Part shown: piece by piece, positions 15,901 to 22,428 of the stretch
Numbering within the stretch: position 1 is the stretch's first letter
Layout: the number at the start of each line of letters is the position of its first letter
DNA from: Enterobacter sp. R4-368
GTDB lineage: Bacteria; Pseudomonadota; Gammaproteobacteria; Enterobacterales; Enterobacteriaceae
Assembly (NCBI RefSeq): GCF_000410515.1
Contig: NC_021500.1
Span: 3,658,001 to 3,722,000, forward strand
DNA: 64,000 nt
Reading direction: 5' to 3'
Position numbers and translations under genes: made by a program
Notes under the pieces: generated by a model
Database searches by the model: none
Told to the model about the DNA's origin: nothing
What the model saw: the letters and a program-made list of their open reading frames with translations, nothing else

Positions 15901-18856
15901 GGTGAAAGGCTCATCCGTGGTGGGCGATGGCGATGTGACGCTCAGTGCGGTGCATAATGTAGATATCACCGCCGCCACCAACACCGACTCGAACTGGCAG
16001 TTTAAAGAGAAGAAAAAGAGCGGCCTGATGAGCTCCGGTGGGATCGGTTTCACCATCGGTTCCAGTAAAACCAAACAGGATCTGAAAGAGAAAGGCACCA
16101 CCCAGAGCCAGAGCATGAGCACCGTGGGCAGTAACGGCGGCGATGTGATGGTCAGCGCTGGTAATCAACTGCATGTCGGCGGCTCAGACCTTATTGCCAA
16201 AAACGATCTCGCCCTGAGCGGCGACAGCGTGGTTATCGATCCCGGTCACGACAAACGCACCACCGATCAGAAATTCGAGCAGAAAAGCAGTGGACTGACG
16301 CTGGCGCTTTCCGGTGCGGTGGGGGATGTGGTGAATACGGCTGCCTCCACGGCGATGGCGGCAAAAGATCAGAGTGACGGTCGCCTCGCGGCATTGCAGG
16401 GCACCAAAGCCGTGCTTTCCGGGATTCAGGCCTCGCAGGCTTCACGCCTGGCGGCGGCGAAATCCGGCTCTGATGATGCAACCAAGAACGGCTCGTTTGG
16501 TGTGATGGTTTCCATTGGTGGGCAGTCGTCGAAATCCACGTCGCATTCCGAGCAGGACACCACCACCGGCAGCACACTTAACGCAGGCAACGATCTCACC
16601 ATCTCCGCCACCGGCAAAGGCAATGCCGCCAACAGCGGTGATATTACGGTTGCGGGCAGCCAGCTTAAAGCCGGGAAAGACCTCACGCTGGACGCGGCTC
16701 GAGACATCACCCTGACGGGCGCGGCGGATACGCAGAAAACCACCGGCAGCAATTCCAGTAAGGGTGGCTCAATTGGCGTCGGGATTGTCGCTGGTAAAGA
16801 TGGTGCCGGGTTTATGGTGTCGGCCAGTGGGAACGCGTCGAAGGGGAACGAGAAAGGCAACGGCACAAGATGGAATGAAACCACGCTGGATGCCGGGCAG
16901 AACATCTCCCTGAAGAGCGGTCGCGATACGTTGCTGCAGGGCGCGCAGGTTAATGGCGATAAAGTCACAGCCGATGTCGGACGCGACCTGACACTGAGCA
17001 GCCTGCAGGACAGCAATAACTACAACAGCAAACAGCAGAGCGTCAGCGCCGGGCTGAGTTACACCTTTGGTGGTGGTGGGCTGGGCGGCAGCTTCAGCTA
17101 CAGCCGCGACAAAATGAAGAGCAATTATGACTCGGTGCAGGAACAGACCGGGATCTTCGCGGGTAAAGGTGGCTTTGATGTCACGGTGGGCAACCACACG
17201 CAACTGGACGGCGCAGTGCTCGCCAGCCGGGCTGAGGCCGATAAAAACCGGCTTGATACCGGCACGCTGGGCTTCACGGATATCAACAACAAAGCGGATT
17301 TCAAAACGGAACATCAGGGTGCCGGGTTCAGCACTAGCGGCAGTATGGTCGGCAATGTGCTCGGGAATATGGCCAATGTCATGCTGGCAGGCATGAATGG
17401 TAAGGGGCACGCCGAAGGCACCACGCAGTCGGCGGTGGCCGACGGTACGATTGTGATCCGCGACAAGGCTGGCCAGCAGCAGGATGTCGCCACGCTGAGC
17501 CGCGATACCGAACATGCCAACGGCAGCATCGACCCGATCTTCGACAAAGAAAAAGAGCAGCGGCGTCTGCAGACCGCACAGATGATCGGCGAGATCGGTA
17601 CGCAGGTCGCGGATATTGTGCGGACCGAAGGCGCGATTGCCAAAGAAAGGGCGAAGAACGATCCCGCGGCGCTACAAGCGGCGAGAGAAACGCTGGCAAG
17701 GGATGGCAAACTTAACCCGACGAAAGAAGAAATAGCTGACCAGGCGGGAAGAACCGCAGAAGCGCAATACGGTACGGGAAGTACACTTCAGCGCGGAATA
17801 ACGGCTGCCACGGCGGCGATACAGGCGCTGGCTGGTGGCGATATTAAAGCCGCTCTCGCAGGTGCCGCTGCGCCGGAAATTGCTTATCTCATCGGGCAGA
17901 ATGTAAACGATGATGCAGCGAAAGTTATCGCTCACGCCGTGGTTAATGCGGCACTGGCAGCGGCGAGCGGAAAAAACGCAGCCACTGCAGCAGCGGGAGC
18001 TGCAACGGGCGAACTGGCCGGGATAATTGCCCTCGACGCGTGGGGCATAAAAGATGTCAGTAAACTGAGTGAGGAACAGAAACAAACCGTTTCAGCGCTG
18101 GCGACGCTTGCTTCCGGGCTGGCGGGTGCGTTGGTCGGCGACAGTGGTGCAAATGCTATAGCGGGGGCGCAAGCCGGGAAAACGACGGTTGAAAACAACA
18201 CTGAGGGATATGATGATGAGCAACGGCCGGCTCCATACGGTGTCTTGCCAGGCGATGTAGTGATGGCGAAAGCCAGGGAGGATGCAGCCAAGAAGATCAA
18301 TAAAAAAATTAAAACGTGGATAGATTGGCTGGACAACGCGACTGAATGTACGTTCGGACGGGTATGTTATTCGGAGTACGACAAGAAGCAACAGCTTACC
18401 GATACTGCTGGAGACCAGATTTATAATCCGGATCTGATAGGTGGGAAATTAGTTAATCCTGACCGGAGTGGTGAACAGGGAGCAACGCATACCGGTTCTG
18501 ATCAATCTTTTGAACAGGGAGCAACAAATACAGCTAACCCGGACGGTAACCCAAATACTGGCGGTAATACAACGATTACACCAATCCCTGATGGTCCAAG
18601 TATAGATGATTTGGCTTATCTAGCCCTTAAAGGAAAAGAAGCCGATAAAGCCGCTAAAAATTTGGGATTTGGTCCCAGAATTCCTCCATATAAAGTACCA
18701 TTTAATTCACATGGCCAACCTGCATACTTTGACGGTAAAACCTATATTACACCTGATATTGATAGCCATAATGTAACAAATGGCTGGAAAATGTTTGATC
18801 GTAAAGGAAACAGGATGGGAACTTATGATGAAAATTTAAACAGGATTAAGGGCTAA
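6902..18856 (+). CDS. cdiA: CdiA, contact-dependent growth inhibition filamentous toxin
   Basis: A 3984-residue filamentous exoprotein that binds a neighbour cell and delivers its C-terminal toxin. In order: signal peptide (1 to about 33, WQPVAPSFA); TPS/haemagglutination domain recognised by CdiB (about 35-290) with NPYG at 140-143 and a CNGC pair; long FHA-1 beta-helix repeats rich in LNNSGTLQG/LDNQGT units (to about 2030); a repeat-free AT-richer segment (about 2037-2265) at the expected receptor-binding position; a YP-like domain (about 2400-2580); FHA-2 repeats; a pretoxin region ending in VENN at 3763-3766; and a 218-residue toxin region. The last 85 residues (GFGPRIPPYKVPFNSHGQ, then DIDSHNVTNGWKMFDRKG) look like the Ntox21-type RNase domain, from memory the fold of the Klebsiella 342 CdiA tRNase. 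That activity is inferred. Base composition falls towards the 3' end, as in exchanged toxin modules. Confidence 0.95.
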   Translation: MNTDKPVRFSQRALSWLIIGLLVWQPVAPSFAAAITPTGPTSMDKAGNGVPVVNIAPPNGAGISHNQFNEYNVGQQGLILNNATGQLNQTQLGGLIQNNPNLKAGQEAKGIINEVTGGSRSQLQGYTEVAGKAANVMVANPYGITCNGCGFINTPNATLTTGKPQFDAAGNLSALEVTKGTITVEGQGLNASGSDALSLISRATEVNAAIHAKDLTVTTGANRVDASGKATAINGEGAAPVVAVDTGALGGMYANRIHLVSTEKGVGVNLGNLAARQGDITLDANGKMTVRESVASGSLTAKGDGVTLTGSHKAGGDIAVNSMQDMALNTATLAADGKLTLAATGNTALTVSKIAAGQTALSAKQINGDAASQLSAAGNATLDAQGISWQGELTAGGNSRITADKLDNAGTITAKGQLTATAGNLNNSGTLQGQALEINSQTAQNSGTLMAAGDTRITAGQLDNQGTIAAKNQLTASASTLNNSGTFQGQSLGVTGDALHNSGSLLSEGDTRLTVARLDNQGTVAAKGNLTATTSTLNNGGTLQGQTLAVSGDGVQNNGTLTADDSLNVKAGALTTGTGSTITAKGDVTLTAQTTADIGGQVNAGKALSVKATDLQTRQQAQLQSGSILTLAADNTATLNGTHAAKGTLSVAAKSVSHGGKSNASAITLTAPGALNNSGTLVADTLSLGSTHITSSGLLQGTQALNLQTDWLENLTGGTLYSAKDLTLAIPQLNNSGLITTDGDLRLHGNSLTSSGEINGISLFSDYARLENSGRLLADNTLGLTADDISNRGVLAAKTTDITSNTLSNTGSVQGDDALTLNVQNTTNGGSLATAGTLNLSGQTLDNQGNLSATTLLLTLAQQVNNAADGRMVAGDSATLNAPQLSNSGLIAAKNLTLNSADITSSGTLQGAALLTASGTSLTNQQGGLLLSNGAVSLKNDRLNNAGQIQGDTLNLATGQWMNTGTVLGQSGLTATVSGTLDNQGQVVSRQGMTLTAENSTNSGALMAKVLALHGDLHSSGLIQGTDGMTWDGNTLTTTADGQLVSGGSLALQGKTLDNAGRMQGKTLTATADSLHNSGTVQAQDALNVQVTGTLANQGQMLSQGQADIRAAQLNNDGTLAANDLAVTAPVITSNGILQGNHSLTFATQSLFNGRNGQLASGGLLDVNLDTLENQGLLYVQDALTLHAGKLVNSGSLEADALDITSDSTLDNSGTLLAHHTALLRADALGNSGQIAGNTVSLTGNRLTNSGLIQGAQQAQAHAGSIINTASGNWLSGGALTFDGGSLSNAGTLQGDTISLTGTTLDNSNIINGLHGLSGVYSGALTSDGQMVSGGVTDLRADAITSAGRLTGDTLALDAGTLVNNGLWQGTHGLTLNAGTLITGANSRTLSGGDFTLNAGQLNTGGTLQGGRVSVTADDWTLGGSLLSQGSLNADVAGMLTLPGALTSQDAMTLRAQTLNNDGQLLSAGDITLRGQQLTNNGSVQGKTLSAHEGRITNNGTLTGLDSLTLDNSQTTATLMARMAMAAPQLELINTGSLLTQGTLDITAGSVNNTGTWQGNNILLAAQSLDNRGAIQSAGALNLQLAGDLTSAAGSKITAMGTAALQALSLTNSGQWAAKNLTLSAGSLTNNGAISGSDGLTATLTGAFAQQAGGQLAGNGALNLTAQRVDNAGNIQGGGVTVSADILTNNAGAELVSGQGLTLTTPQLLNYGLIQGAGDTRMTAATQARNEGKLLSGGTLTLTAPQYSGAGWLQATDLILNAANNAATGTLLADRMTLTGDTFTNQGTTQANDLTLNYRQLTNNGTLLGSRQLTVNAAQMNQSAAGRLFSGGDLFVGVTGLNALGQIVALGNLTLQLADAFTGKTALAAGKTLSVTSNGAIDNQSVMQGQAVNLSAGGQLTNNGQITTGSGTSTLSGSNIVLNGNSSLQGGGDVTLASRGNITANGFAGTLGSLTLSAPGSIVNTALLYAANNLALYAGSITNQRGDMLAGNNLRLQRDAAGNANSEVVNTSGTIETRNGDITINTGHLLNQRDGLSVQQTTIQSSAVTPTPTIKVNAEDIPQYNVLFYSWDVRTGGSNGPNGSGGSEYYARYIYEPAAEYTTRKLISSQIKTTVTSSGGAANIASGRNLYGSMNVLDNQASSIYATGNITLTGSNLNNASYQSGIATTQYVYEFKENPSLRNYTIISDHPPEIIGEGNNRQLKIYQDGRHYKDDPDYLYYEYIGSDKDYDYYAQNRTVSKDQQITYSLKGQETIQQDGQIYRAVIQAGGNVSANFSSNISNTSTTANAGGVSGTITAPSLNTLSNQSIGASVAKQALAAGPVTVNSPQWQDQLHNALQQINGGGALDNASANGAALANIGSQQKSSASLGSAGSLASAGVTSAVLKDTHAGALDAHQGKAVDTSAYPLPSGNNGYFVVSANPRSPYLITVNPKLDGLGQLDPALFGDLNKLLGVTPSAAPRETSSTYTDEKQFLGSAYMLDRIKLNPDHDYRFLGDAAFDTRYVSNVVLNQTGNRYLNGIGSDLDQMRYLMDNAANAQQSLGLQFGVALNADQIAALDHSILWWESAIINGETVMIPKVYLSPKDVTVNNGSMIAGNNVSLEGGNVTNTGGTLLARNNLSVESGGAITNSNDALMKAGGNVSLSAIGDISNLSSTISGKTVALESLDGSINNVTLADQFSLDAKSKYGSVSLKNTTLGSIAGITATDGLSLAAGKDIILTGATLKAGGDLLMDAGGNIAVNAIEKNDAYSQSGFKAGYLRQTATGHEQVSYQGSGITAGGNLGMQAGNDLTLSASDVSAGKNAKLSAGNDLNLDAQQTRNNSHSGKSENHSTGLDRSTVSAGNNLILTAGQDINSQAAGLAAEQQVGMQAGRDVNLLAEATTQGDSYKASKKTVINEQVRQQGTEIASGTNTVILAGRDMNAEAAQVNAKGNIGVQAGRDINLTTATESDYHYKEETKTKSGFLSKTKTHTISEQSATRESGTLLSGDNVMVKSGNDLLVKGSSVVGDGDVTLSAVHNVDITAATNTDSNWQFKEKKKSGLMSSGGIGFTIGSSKTKQDLKEKGTTQSQSMSTVGSNGGDVMVSAGNQLHVGGSDLIAKNDLALSGDSVVIDPGHDKRTTDQKFEQKSSGLTLALSGAVGDVVNTAASTAMAAKDQSDGRLAALQGTKAVLSGIQASQASRLAAAKSGSDDATKNGSFGVMVSIGGQSSKSTSHSEQDTTTGSTLNAGNDLTISATGKGNAANSGDITVAGSQLKAGKDLTLDAARDITLTGAADTQKTTGSNSSKGGSIGVGIVAGKDGAGFMVSASGNASKGNEKGNGTRWNETTLDAGQNISLKSGRDTLLQGAQVNGDKVTADVGRDLTLSSLQDSNNYNSKQQSVSAGLSYTFGGGGLGGSFSYSRDKMKSNYDSVQEQTGIFAGKGGFDVTVGNHTQLDGAVLASRAEADKNRLDTGTLGFTDINNKADFKTEHQGAGFSTSGSMVGNVLGNMANVMLAGMNGKGHAEGTTQSAVADGTIVIRDKAGQQQDVATLSRDTEHANGSIDPIFDKEKEQRRLQTAQMIGEIGTQVADIVRTEGAIAKERAKNDPAALQAARETLARDGKLNPTKEEIADQAGRTAEAQYGTGSTLQRGITAATAAIQALAGGDIKAALAGAAAPEIAYLIGQNVNDDAAKVIAHAVVNAALAAASGKNAATAAAGAATGELAGIIALDAWGIKDVSKLSEEQKQTVSALATLASGLAGALVGDSGANAIAGAQAGKTTVENNTEGYDDEQRPAPYGVLPGDVVMAKAREDAAKKINKKIKTWIDWLDNATECTFGRVCYSEYDKKQQLTDTAGDQIYNPDLIGGKLVNPDRSGEQGATHTGSDQSFEQGATNTANPDGNPNTGGNTTITPIPDGPSIDDLAYLALKGKEADKAAKNLGFGPRIPPYKVPFNSHGQPAYFDGKTYITPDIDSHNVTNGWKMFDRKGNRMGTYDENLNRIKG
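13010..13695 (+). other. Repeat-free, AT-richer segment of cdiA (putative receptor-binding region)
   Basis: Codons about 2037-2265 leave the regular beta-helix repeats and become rich in Tyr, Asp and Pro (SEYYARYIYEPAAEYTTRK, DDPDYLYYEYIGSDKDYDYY), with visibly lower GC than either side. In characterised CdiA proteins the receptor-binding domain sits between FHA-1 and the Tyr/Pro-rich domain and varies between receptor classes. The position and composition fit that role. The receptor is unknown. Confidence 0.6.
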
Positions 18857-18858
18857 TT

Positions 18859-19296
18859 ATGTTTGGTATTTTTCCAGAAAAAGAAGTTGTACATGTTGAG
18901 GGCGAACTAGTTTTGCCAGCAGCAATAGTAATAAACGACTATAAAGAAGCAATGAACATCCCTCTTTCATATTGGACTCTGAATGATTATAAAAAGAATT
19001 GGCTTGTGTCTCTTGAACAGGGTATTAAAAATAGGAATCATGCAGCTTTAGCTGTCTCAATGTATGAGCCTGATAATGCAAATTTTATATTTACATGGGT
19101 TTTATATTTTTGTGGTGTTAAAGTTTTTGTACAAAATAAAATATTATTTCTTGATGAGTGTAAAGCCTTTTCTGCTGAAAAAATAAATGAATTCATAGAG
19201 CCTCGCATTACCCATAATGAAGATGGTGTGAAAATCTCAGAATGGAGTACTGATATGGAAAGTGTCATCAAATTTTATGAGAACCTAAAGGAGTAA
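18859..19296 (+). CDS. cdiI: CdiI, cognate immunity protein
   Basis: A 145-residue cytosolic protein with no signal peptide, encoded two bases after the cdiA stop and therefore translationally linked. By position it binds and neutralises the C-terminal toxin of the preceding CdiA, protecting siblings and the producer. It begins MFGIFPEKEVVHVEGE and is acidic overall, as expected for a protein that masks a basic nuclease active site. Its codons are as AT-rich as the toxin end, so toxin and immunity probably moved together. Function is assigned mainly from location and from general resemblance to immunity proteins of Ntox21-type toxins. Confidence 0.85.
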   Translation: MFGIFPEKEVVHVEGELVLPAAIVINDYKEAMNIPLSYWTLNDYKKNWLVSLEQGIKNRNHAALAVSMYEPDNANFIFTWVLYFCGVKVFVQNKILFLDECKAFSAEKINEFIEPRITHNEDGVKISEWSTDMESVIKFYENLKE

Positions 19297-19342
19297 ATAC
19301 TATTTGGTAATCTATCTCGCTAAAATGAAATCATGTTTTTAA

Positions 19343-19600
19343 AAATATTTCTACAAGGAATACGTCCAAGCCCGGAAATCTCAAAAAGTACGTGGAGGTA
19401 AAACAGGTGTGCTTACAAATGTACTAAGTTCATCAAAGAATGATGCTCTTAATCAAGCGCTGGTGACCTGTTCAGCGGCTTTTTTCATTGGGCTATCTGA
19501 TAAAAAATCAGTATTACAGACAATGTTTATGATTGGGAATCATTCCGAAAATTTATCACTATTATTATCAAAAATGGGGTTAAGAAATAATGTTTACTAA
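19343..19600 (+). pseudogene. Orphan CDI toxin C-terminal fragment (probable)
   Basis: A frame open from 19343 to the stop at 19600 (85 codons, no convincing start; a GTG exists at 19409). It reads YKEYVQARKSQKVRGGKTG, followed by a helical tail ending MGLRNNVY. Its stop overlaps the start of the next frame by eleven bases, as toxin/immunity genes often do. Fragments of displaced toxin modules downstream of the active cdiA/cdiI pair are well known in CDI loci. It lacks an N-terminal delivery part, so it would only be made after recombination with cdiA. The toxin family was not recognised. Confidence 0.5.
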
Positions 19601-19941
19601 AAGTAGTCCTGATGAATTAGAGCTTCTGGCTTTTTTTGAGAGTTCCCCTGTTTGTTTGGATAAAGATGCCGGTTGCTTTTTATATGAATATAGTGACGAT
19701 TATGGCTGTTGTGTTCAATTTTTCATACAGCATTGCTTCCGGTTGGATTCAATATAACCTGAAAAGTGGTCAGCACGAAAATATACACAGTTATATTGAG
19801 GGTGTGAGCTCATTTTCTATAAGAAATGACCGATCGGGAGAGTATTTATATGCAGAAAGTGGCCGTAGAGAATTTCTTACCCGGGTAGAAATGCGTATAA
19901 AGCCCCATGTGGTAGTAAACAGTAGCGTACTGATCATGTAA
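19590..19941 (+). pseudogene. Orphan immunity gene broken by a frameshift (probable)
   Basis: From the ATG at 19590 the frame reads MFTKSSPDELELLAFFESSP, then CFLYEYSDDYGCCVQFF, and stops at 19757. A second frame takes over near 19730-19750 with ASGWIQYNLKSGQHENIHS, then SIRNDRSGEYLYAE and IKPHVVVNSSVLIM up to 19941. Joined, they make one plausible immunity protein of about 115 residues. The strong protein-like character on both sides of the break argues for a single frameshift in a formerly functional gene. A sequencing error would give the same picture. Confidence 0.5.
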
Positions 19942-20320
19942 GTTGAGACAAGTCATAATAAATAATGGGAAAACGTAGATGCTGTTATGCCATGCAAGAA
20001 CGGAAAGCGAAACCAATATTATTAATGGTTCGAAAGTGTCTGGATTATGCCATGGCAATTCACTGACTCTTCAAACATATCTTCCAGTCTTCAAGAGAAC
20101 TATCACTATATTTGCTTACCAAATAAACAGCGAGAGACCAATAAGTGGGGGCTTTATAATACTCTGAGAGGTACCCTGACCCAAAATCCCTCCCTCCCTC
20201 CCTCCCTCCGCATTTCACCACCGCCACATCGCAACACCGTTAAATATATCCCGTCCCCCGTCATTTTCCCTACACAGAACCGGCATACAGTAGCGCGATC
20301 TGTCATGAGGGAAACCACCG
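19942..20320 (+). other. Intergenic tail of the CDI region with a further coding remnant
   Basis: About 380 bp. A short frame at 20047-20167 (ending ENYHYICLPNKQRETNKWG and LYNTL) looks like the tail of yet another small gene but has no start. A tetranucleotide repeat follows at 20187. From about 20210 the composition returns to that of the chromosome, and the promoter of the acyltransferase gene must lie here. Confidence 0.4.
20187..20210 (+). repeat. TCCC tetranucleotide microsatellite
   Basis: Five perfect TCCC units plus a partial sixth, about 110 bp upstream of the acyltransferase ATG. Such tracts can change length by slippage. Confidence 0.85.
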
Positions 20321-20941
20321 ATGAAGCTCGTAAAACTCGCTGAAACCTGGATAGACCCCAGCGTGCGCATACGCGAATGCAAAATTGGCCAGCAGTGTGA
20401 AGTGCTGGCCAACAGCCTGATGGAGTACGCCACGCTGGGGGATTTCTCCTACCTGGGGGAATACTGCACCGTCGCCGATGCGCAGATCGGTAAATTTGTG
20501 GCGATCGCCAACAACGTGCGTATCGGTGCGCCCAATCATCCGATGGAACGCCCGTCGCAGCATCGCATCACCTACTGCCCCGAGTACTACTCTGCCAGCG
20601 CCACGCGCGATCACGACTTTTTTGCGCGTCGCCGTGGCGACAGCGTCACCATCGGCAATGATGTTTGGATCGGCCATGCGGCCATTGTGTTGCCTGGCGT
20701 CACCGTGGGTGATGGTGCGGTGATCGCCGCCGGTGCGGTAGTGAGTAAAAATGTCGCCCCTTACACCATCGTCGGTGGTGTCCCGGCAAAAACGATCCGC
20801 TTACGCTTCGCGCCGCACATCGGCCATCAGTTGCAGCAAATTGCCTGGTGGGACTGGCCGCTGGAGACCATCATCGAGCGGCTGGCTGATTTTCAGGATG
20901 AACGTATCGACGCATTTTGCGAGAAGTGGAATAAGTCGTAA
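20321..20941 (+). CDS. Hexapeptide-repeat acyltransferase
   Basis: A 206-residue left-handed beta-helix acyltransferase (LbetaH/xenobiotic acetyltransferase type). It would transfer an acetyl or similar group from a CoA donor to a small acceptor. Imperfect hexapeptide turns run through residues 15-60 (VRIRECKIGQQCEV) and 105-155 (SVTIGNDVWIGHAAIVLPG, VTVGDGAVIAAGAVV). An inserted loop carries NHPMERPSQHRITY with the likely catalytic histidine. The C-terminus ends in helices. The NHPxER..QHRxTY block resembles the hexapeptide transferases linked to phosphonate operons, but no phosphonate genes are nearby, so the substrate is open. It is a single gene, convergent with the next one. Confidence 0.85.
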   Translation: MKLVKLAETWIDPSVRIRECKIGQQCEVLANSLMEYATLGDFSYLGEYCTVADAQIGKFVAIANNVRIGAPNHPMERPSQHRITYCPEYYSASATRDHDFFARRRGDSVTIGNDVWIGHAAIVLPGVTVGDGAVIAAGAVVSKNVAPYTIVGGVPAKTIRLRFAPHIGHQLQQIAWWDWPLETIIERLADFQDERIDAFCEKWNKS

Positions 20942-20946
20942 CCGCG

Positions 20947-22299
20947 CTATTGGTGCTCTCGTGCGCAGAGTGCGATCATCATTCCCGCCACTGCTGCGCC
21001 GCACAGCAGATGAAACACGGTTGACCACGCGGTTAAATCCGGCTTTGCGCCCAGCAGCACGGAAATGATCGCGAGCATCATCGCTCCGGCGATGTACTGG
21101 CTGGTAATCATCAGCGCACTGGCGCGACCCTGCTGATGCGCTGGCACTGCCGTTAACCCCACGGCGAACATTGCCGGGTAAACCAATCCGTGGCCAATAC
21201 CACTCAGCGCAATGCCGAGCATAAACGCGGGCGAGAGGGGGGCTTGCAGCGAAATGGCCAGCAGCCACAGGCCGAGCGCAGCGCTGGCAAATCCTGCCAT
21301 TAGCACTTTTGCGCTGGCATAACGCGCCGTTAGCCGGGTGTAAAGCGCGTTGCCCGCCACAATCAGCAGCGCCAGTGGCGTAAACAGCAGCCCGGTGGTG
21401 ACGGCATCGAGCTGTAATGTCTGTTGCCACAACAGTGTCATGGCGTAGAACTGGCTACCGACGCTCGCCATATAACAGGCGCTGCTCAGCCAGCCACTTT
21501 GTAAGCCTGGCAGATTGCGCAAGGTGCGTGATAACAGCGGCTGCGGGGCAACGCGTTCATGCAAAATAAACAGCAACAACATCGCCGCCGCCAGCCGGTT
21601 GGCGAGAAAATCTTCCGCGCCCGTTTCGCCATAGCGCATTAACGCCCATACCAGCGCGCCAGCGGCCGCGCAGCCAACCAGCGCACCAGCGCCGGAACGT
21701 GCCGTTTCACGTTGTGGGATCAGGTGTTGAAAATCGCGCTTCACCCGCCACAGCGCCAGCAAGCCTGGCGGCAGGTTGATAAAAAAGATCGCCCGCCAGC
21801 TTAGCGTTGTCAGTACGCCGCCGAGCACCACGCCCGCCACCAGCCCGAGTGCGCCAATCGCACTCCAGATTGCCAGTGCGCGGCGGTGCGACTCTCCGTG
21901 AAAGCGTTGCCCGATCAGCGCCAGAACCGCTGGTTGTAGTAGCGCGGCGGCGATGCCTTGCCCGGCGCGGGCAACCAGCAACAGTTCGCTACTGTATGCC
22001 AGTCCGCCGAGGGCGGACGCCAGTAAAAACAGCGCCATGCCGGCGCTGTAAATGCGCCGAGCGCCAAAGCGATCGCACAAATTTCCGCCGAGCAACAGCA
22101 GCGCGGCGAAGGTCAGGCCGTAGAGCAACACCACCCACTGCATAGCGCTAAGCGAGAGCTGTAAATCGTGCGCCAGCGTTGGCAGCGCAACGTAGACGAT
22201 GGCGTAATCCAGCGCGATCAGCGCCTGGGCGATGCCGGGAGCCAGCAGCGCAAAATAGCGTGTTGAGGTGGGCGCAGCCAGTGCGTTGAGTTGCGTCAT
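20947..22299 (-). CDS. MFS drug/metabolite exporter (DHA2, EmrB/QacA type)
   Basis: A 450-residue inner-membrane proton antiporter of the 14-helix DHA2 type. Helices start at residue 17 (YFALLAPGIAQALIALDYAI). Motif A is at about 73-84 (GNLCDRFGARRI), and the antiporter motif C is visible as GAIGALGLVAGVVLGGVL at about 146-163. It probably exports toxic amphipathic compounds, with substrate unknown. It is transcribed away from a LysR regulator whose gene starts 130 bp upstream on the other strand. That divergent layout suggests regulation by this LysR. An imperfect inverted repeat (AGTAA...TTACT, 22329-22347) lies in the shared promoter region. Its 3' end faces the acyltransferase gene six bases away. 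Confidence 0.9.
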   Translation of the reverse strand: MTQLNALAAPTSTRYFALLAPGIAQALIALDYAIVYVALPTLAHDLQLSLSAMQWVVLLYGLTFAALLLLGGNLCDRFGARRIYSAGMALFLLASALGGLAYSSELLLVARAGQGIAAALLQPAVLALIGQRFHGESHRRALAIWSAIGALGLVAGVVLGGVLTTLSWRAIFFINLPPGLLALWRVKRDFQHLIPQRETARSGAGALVGCAAAGALVWALMRYGETGAEDFLANRLAAAMLLLFILHERVAPQPLLSRTLRNLPGLQSGWLSSACYMASVGSQFYAMTLLWQQTLQLDAVTTGLLFTPLALLIVAGNALYTRLTARYASAKVLMAGFASAALGLWLLAISLQAPLSPAFMLGIALSGIGHGLVYPAMFAVGLTAVPAHQQGRASALMITSQYIAGAMMLAIISVLLGAKPDLTAWSTVFHLLCGAAVAGMMIALCAREHQ

Positions 22300-22428
22300 G
22301 GGTTTTTCCTGTTAATCTGCAAAGGGTGAGTAATCTTCATGGTTACTTCAGATGCATAACAGGCTACGCCTTGCTTTGCGGGCAAGGCAAAGTCATATTT
22401 CTCAGCAAAAGATGAGTTAAATTCAGCT

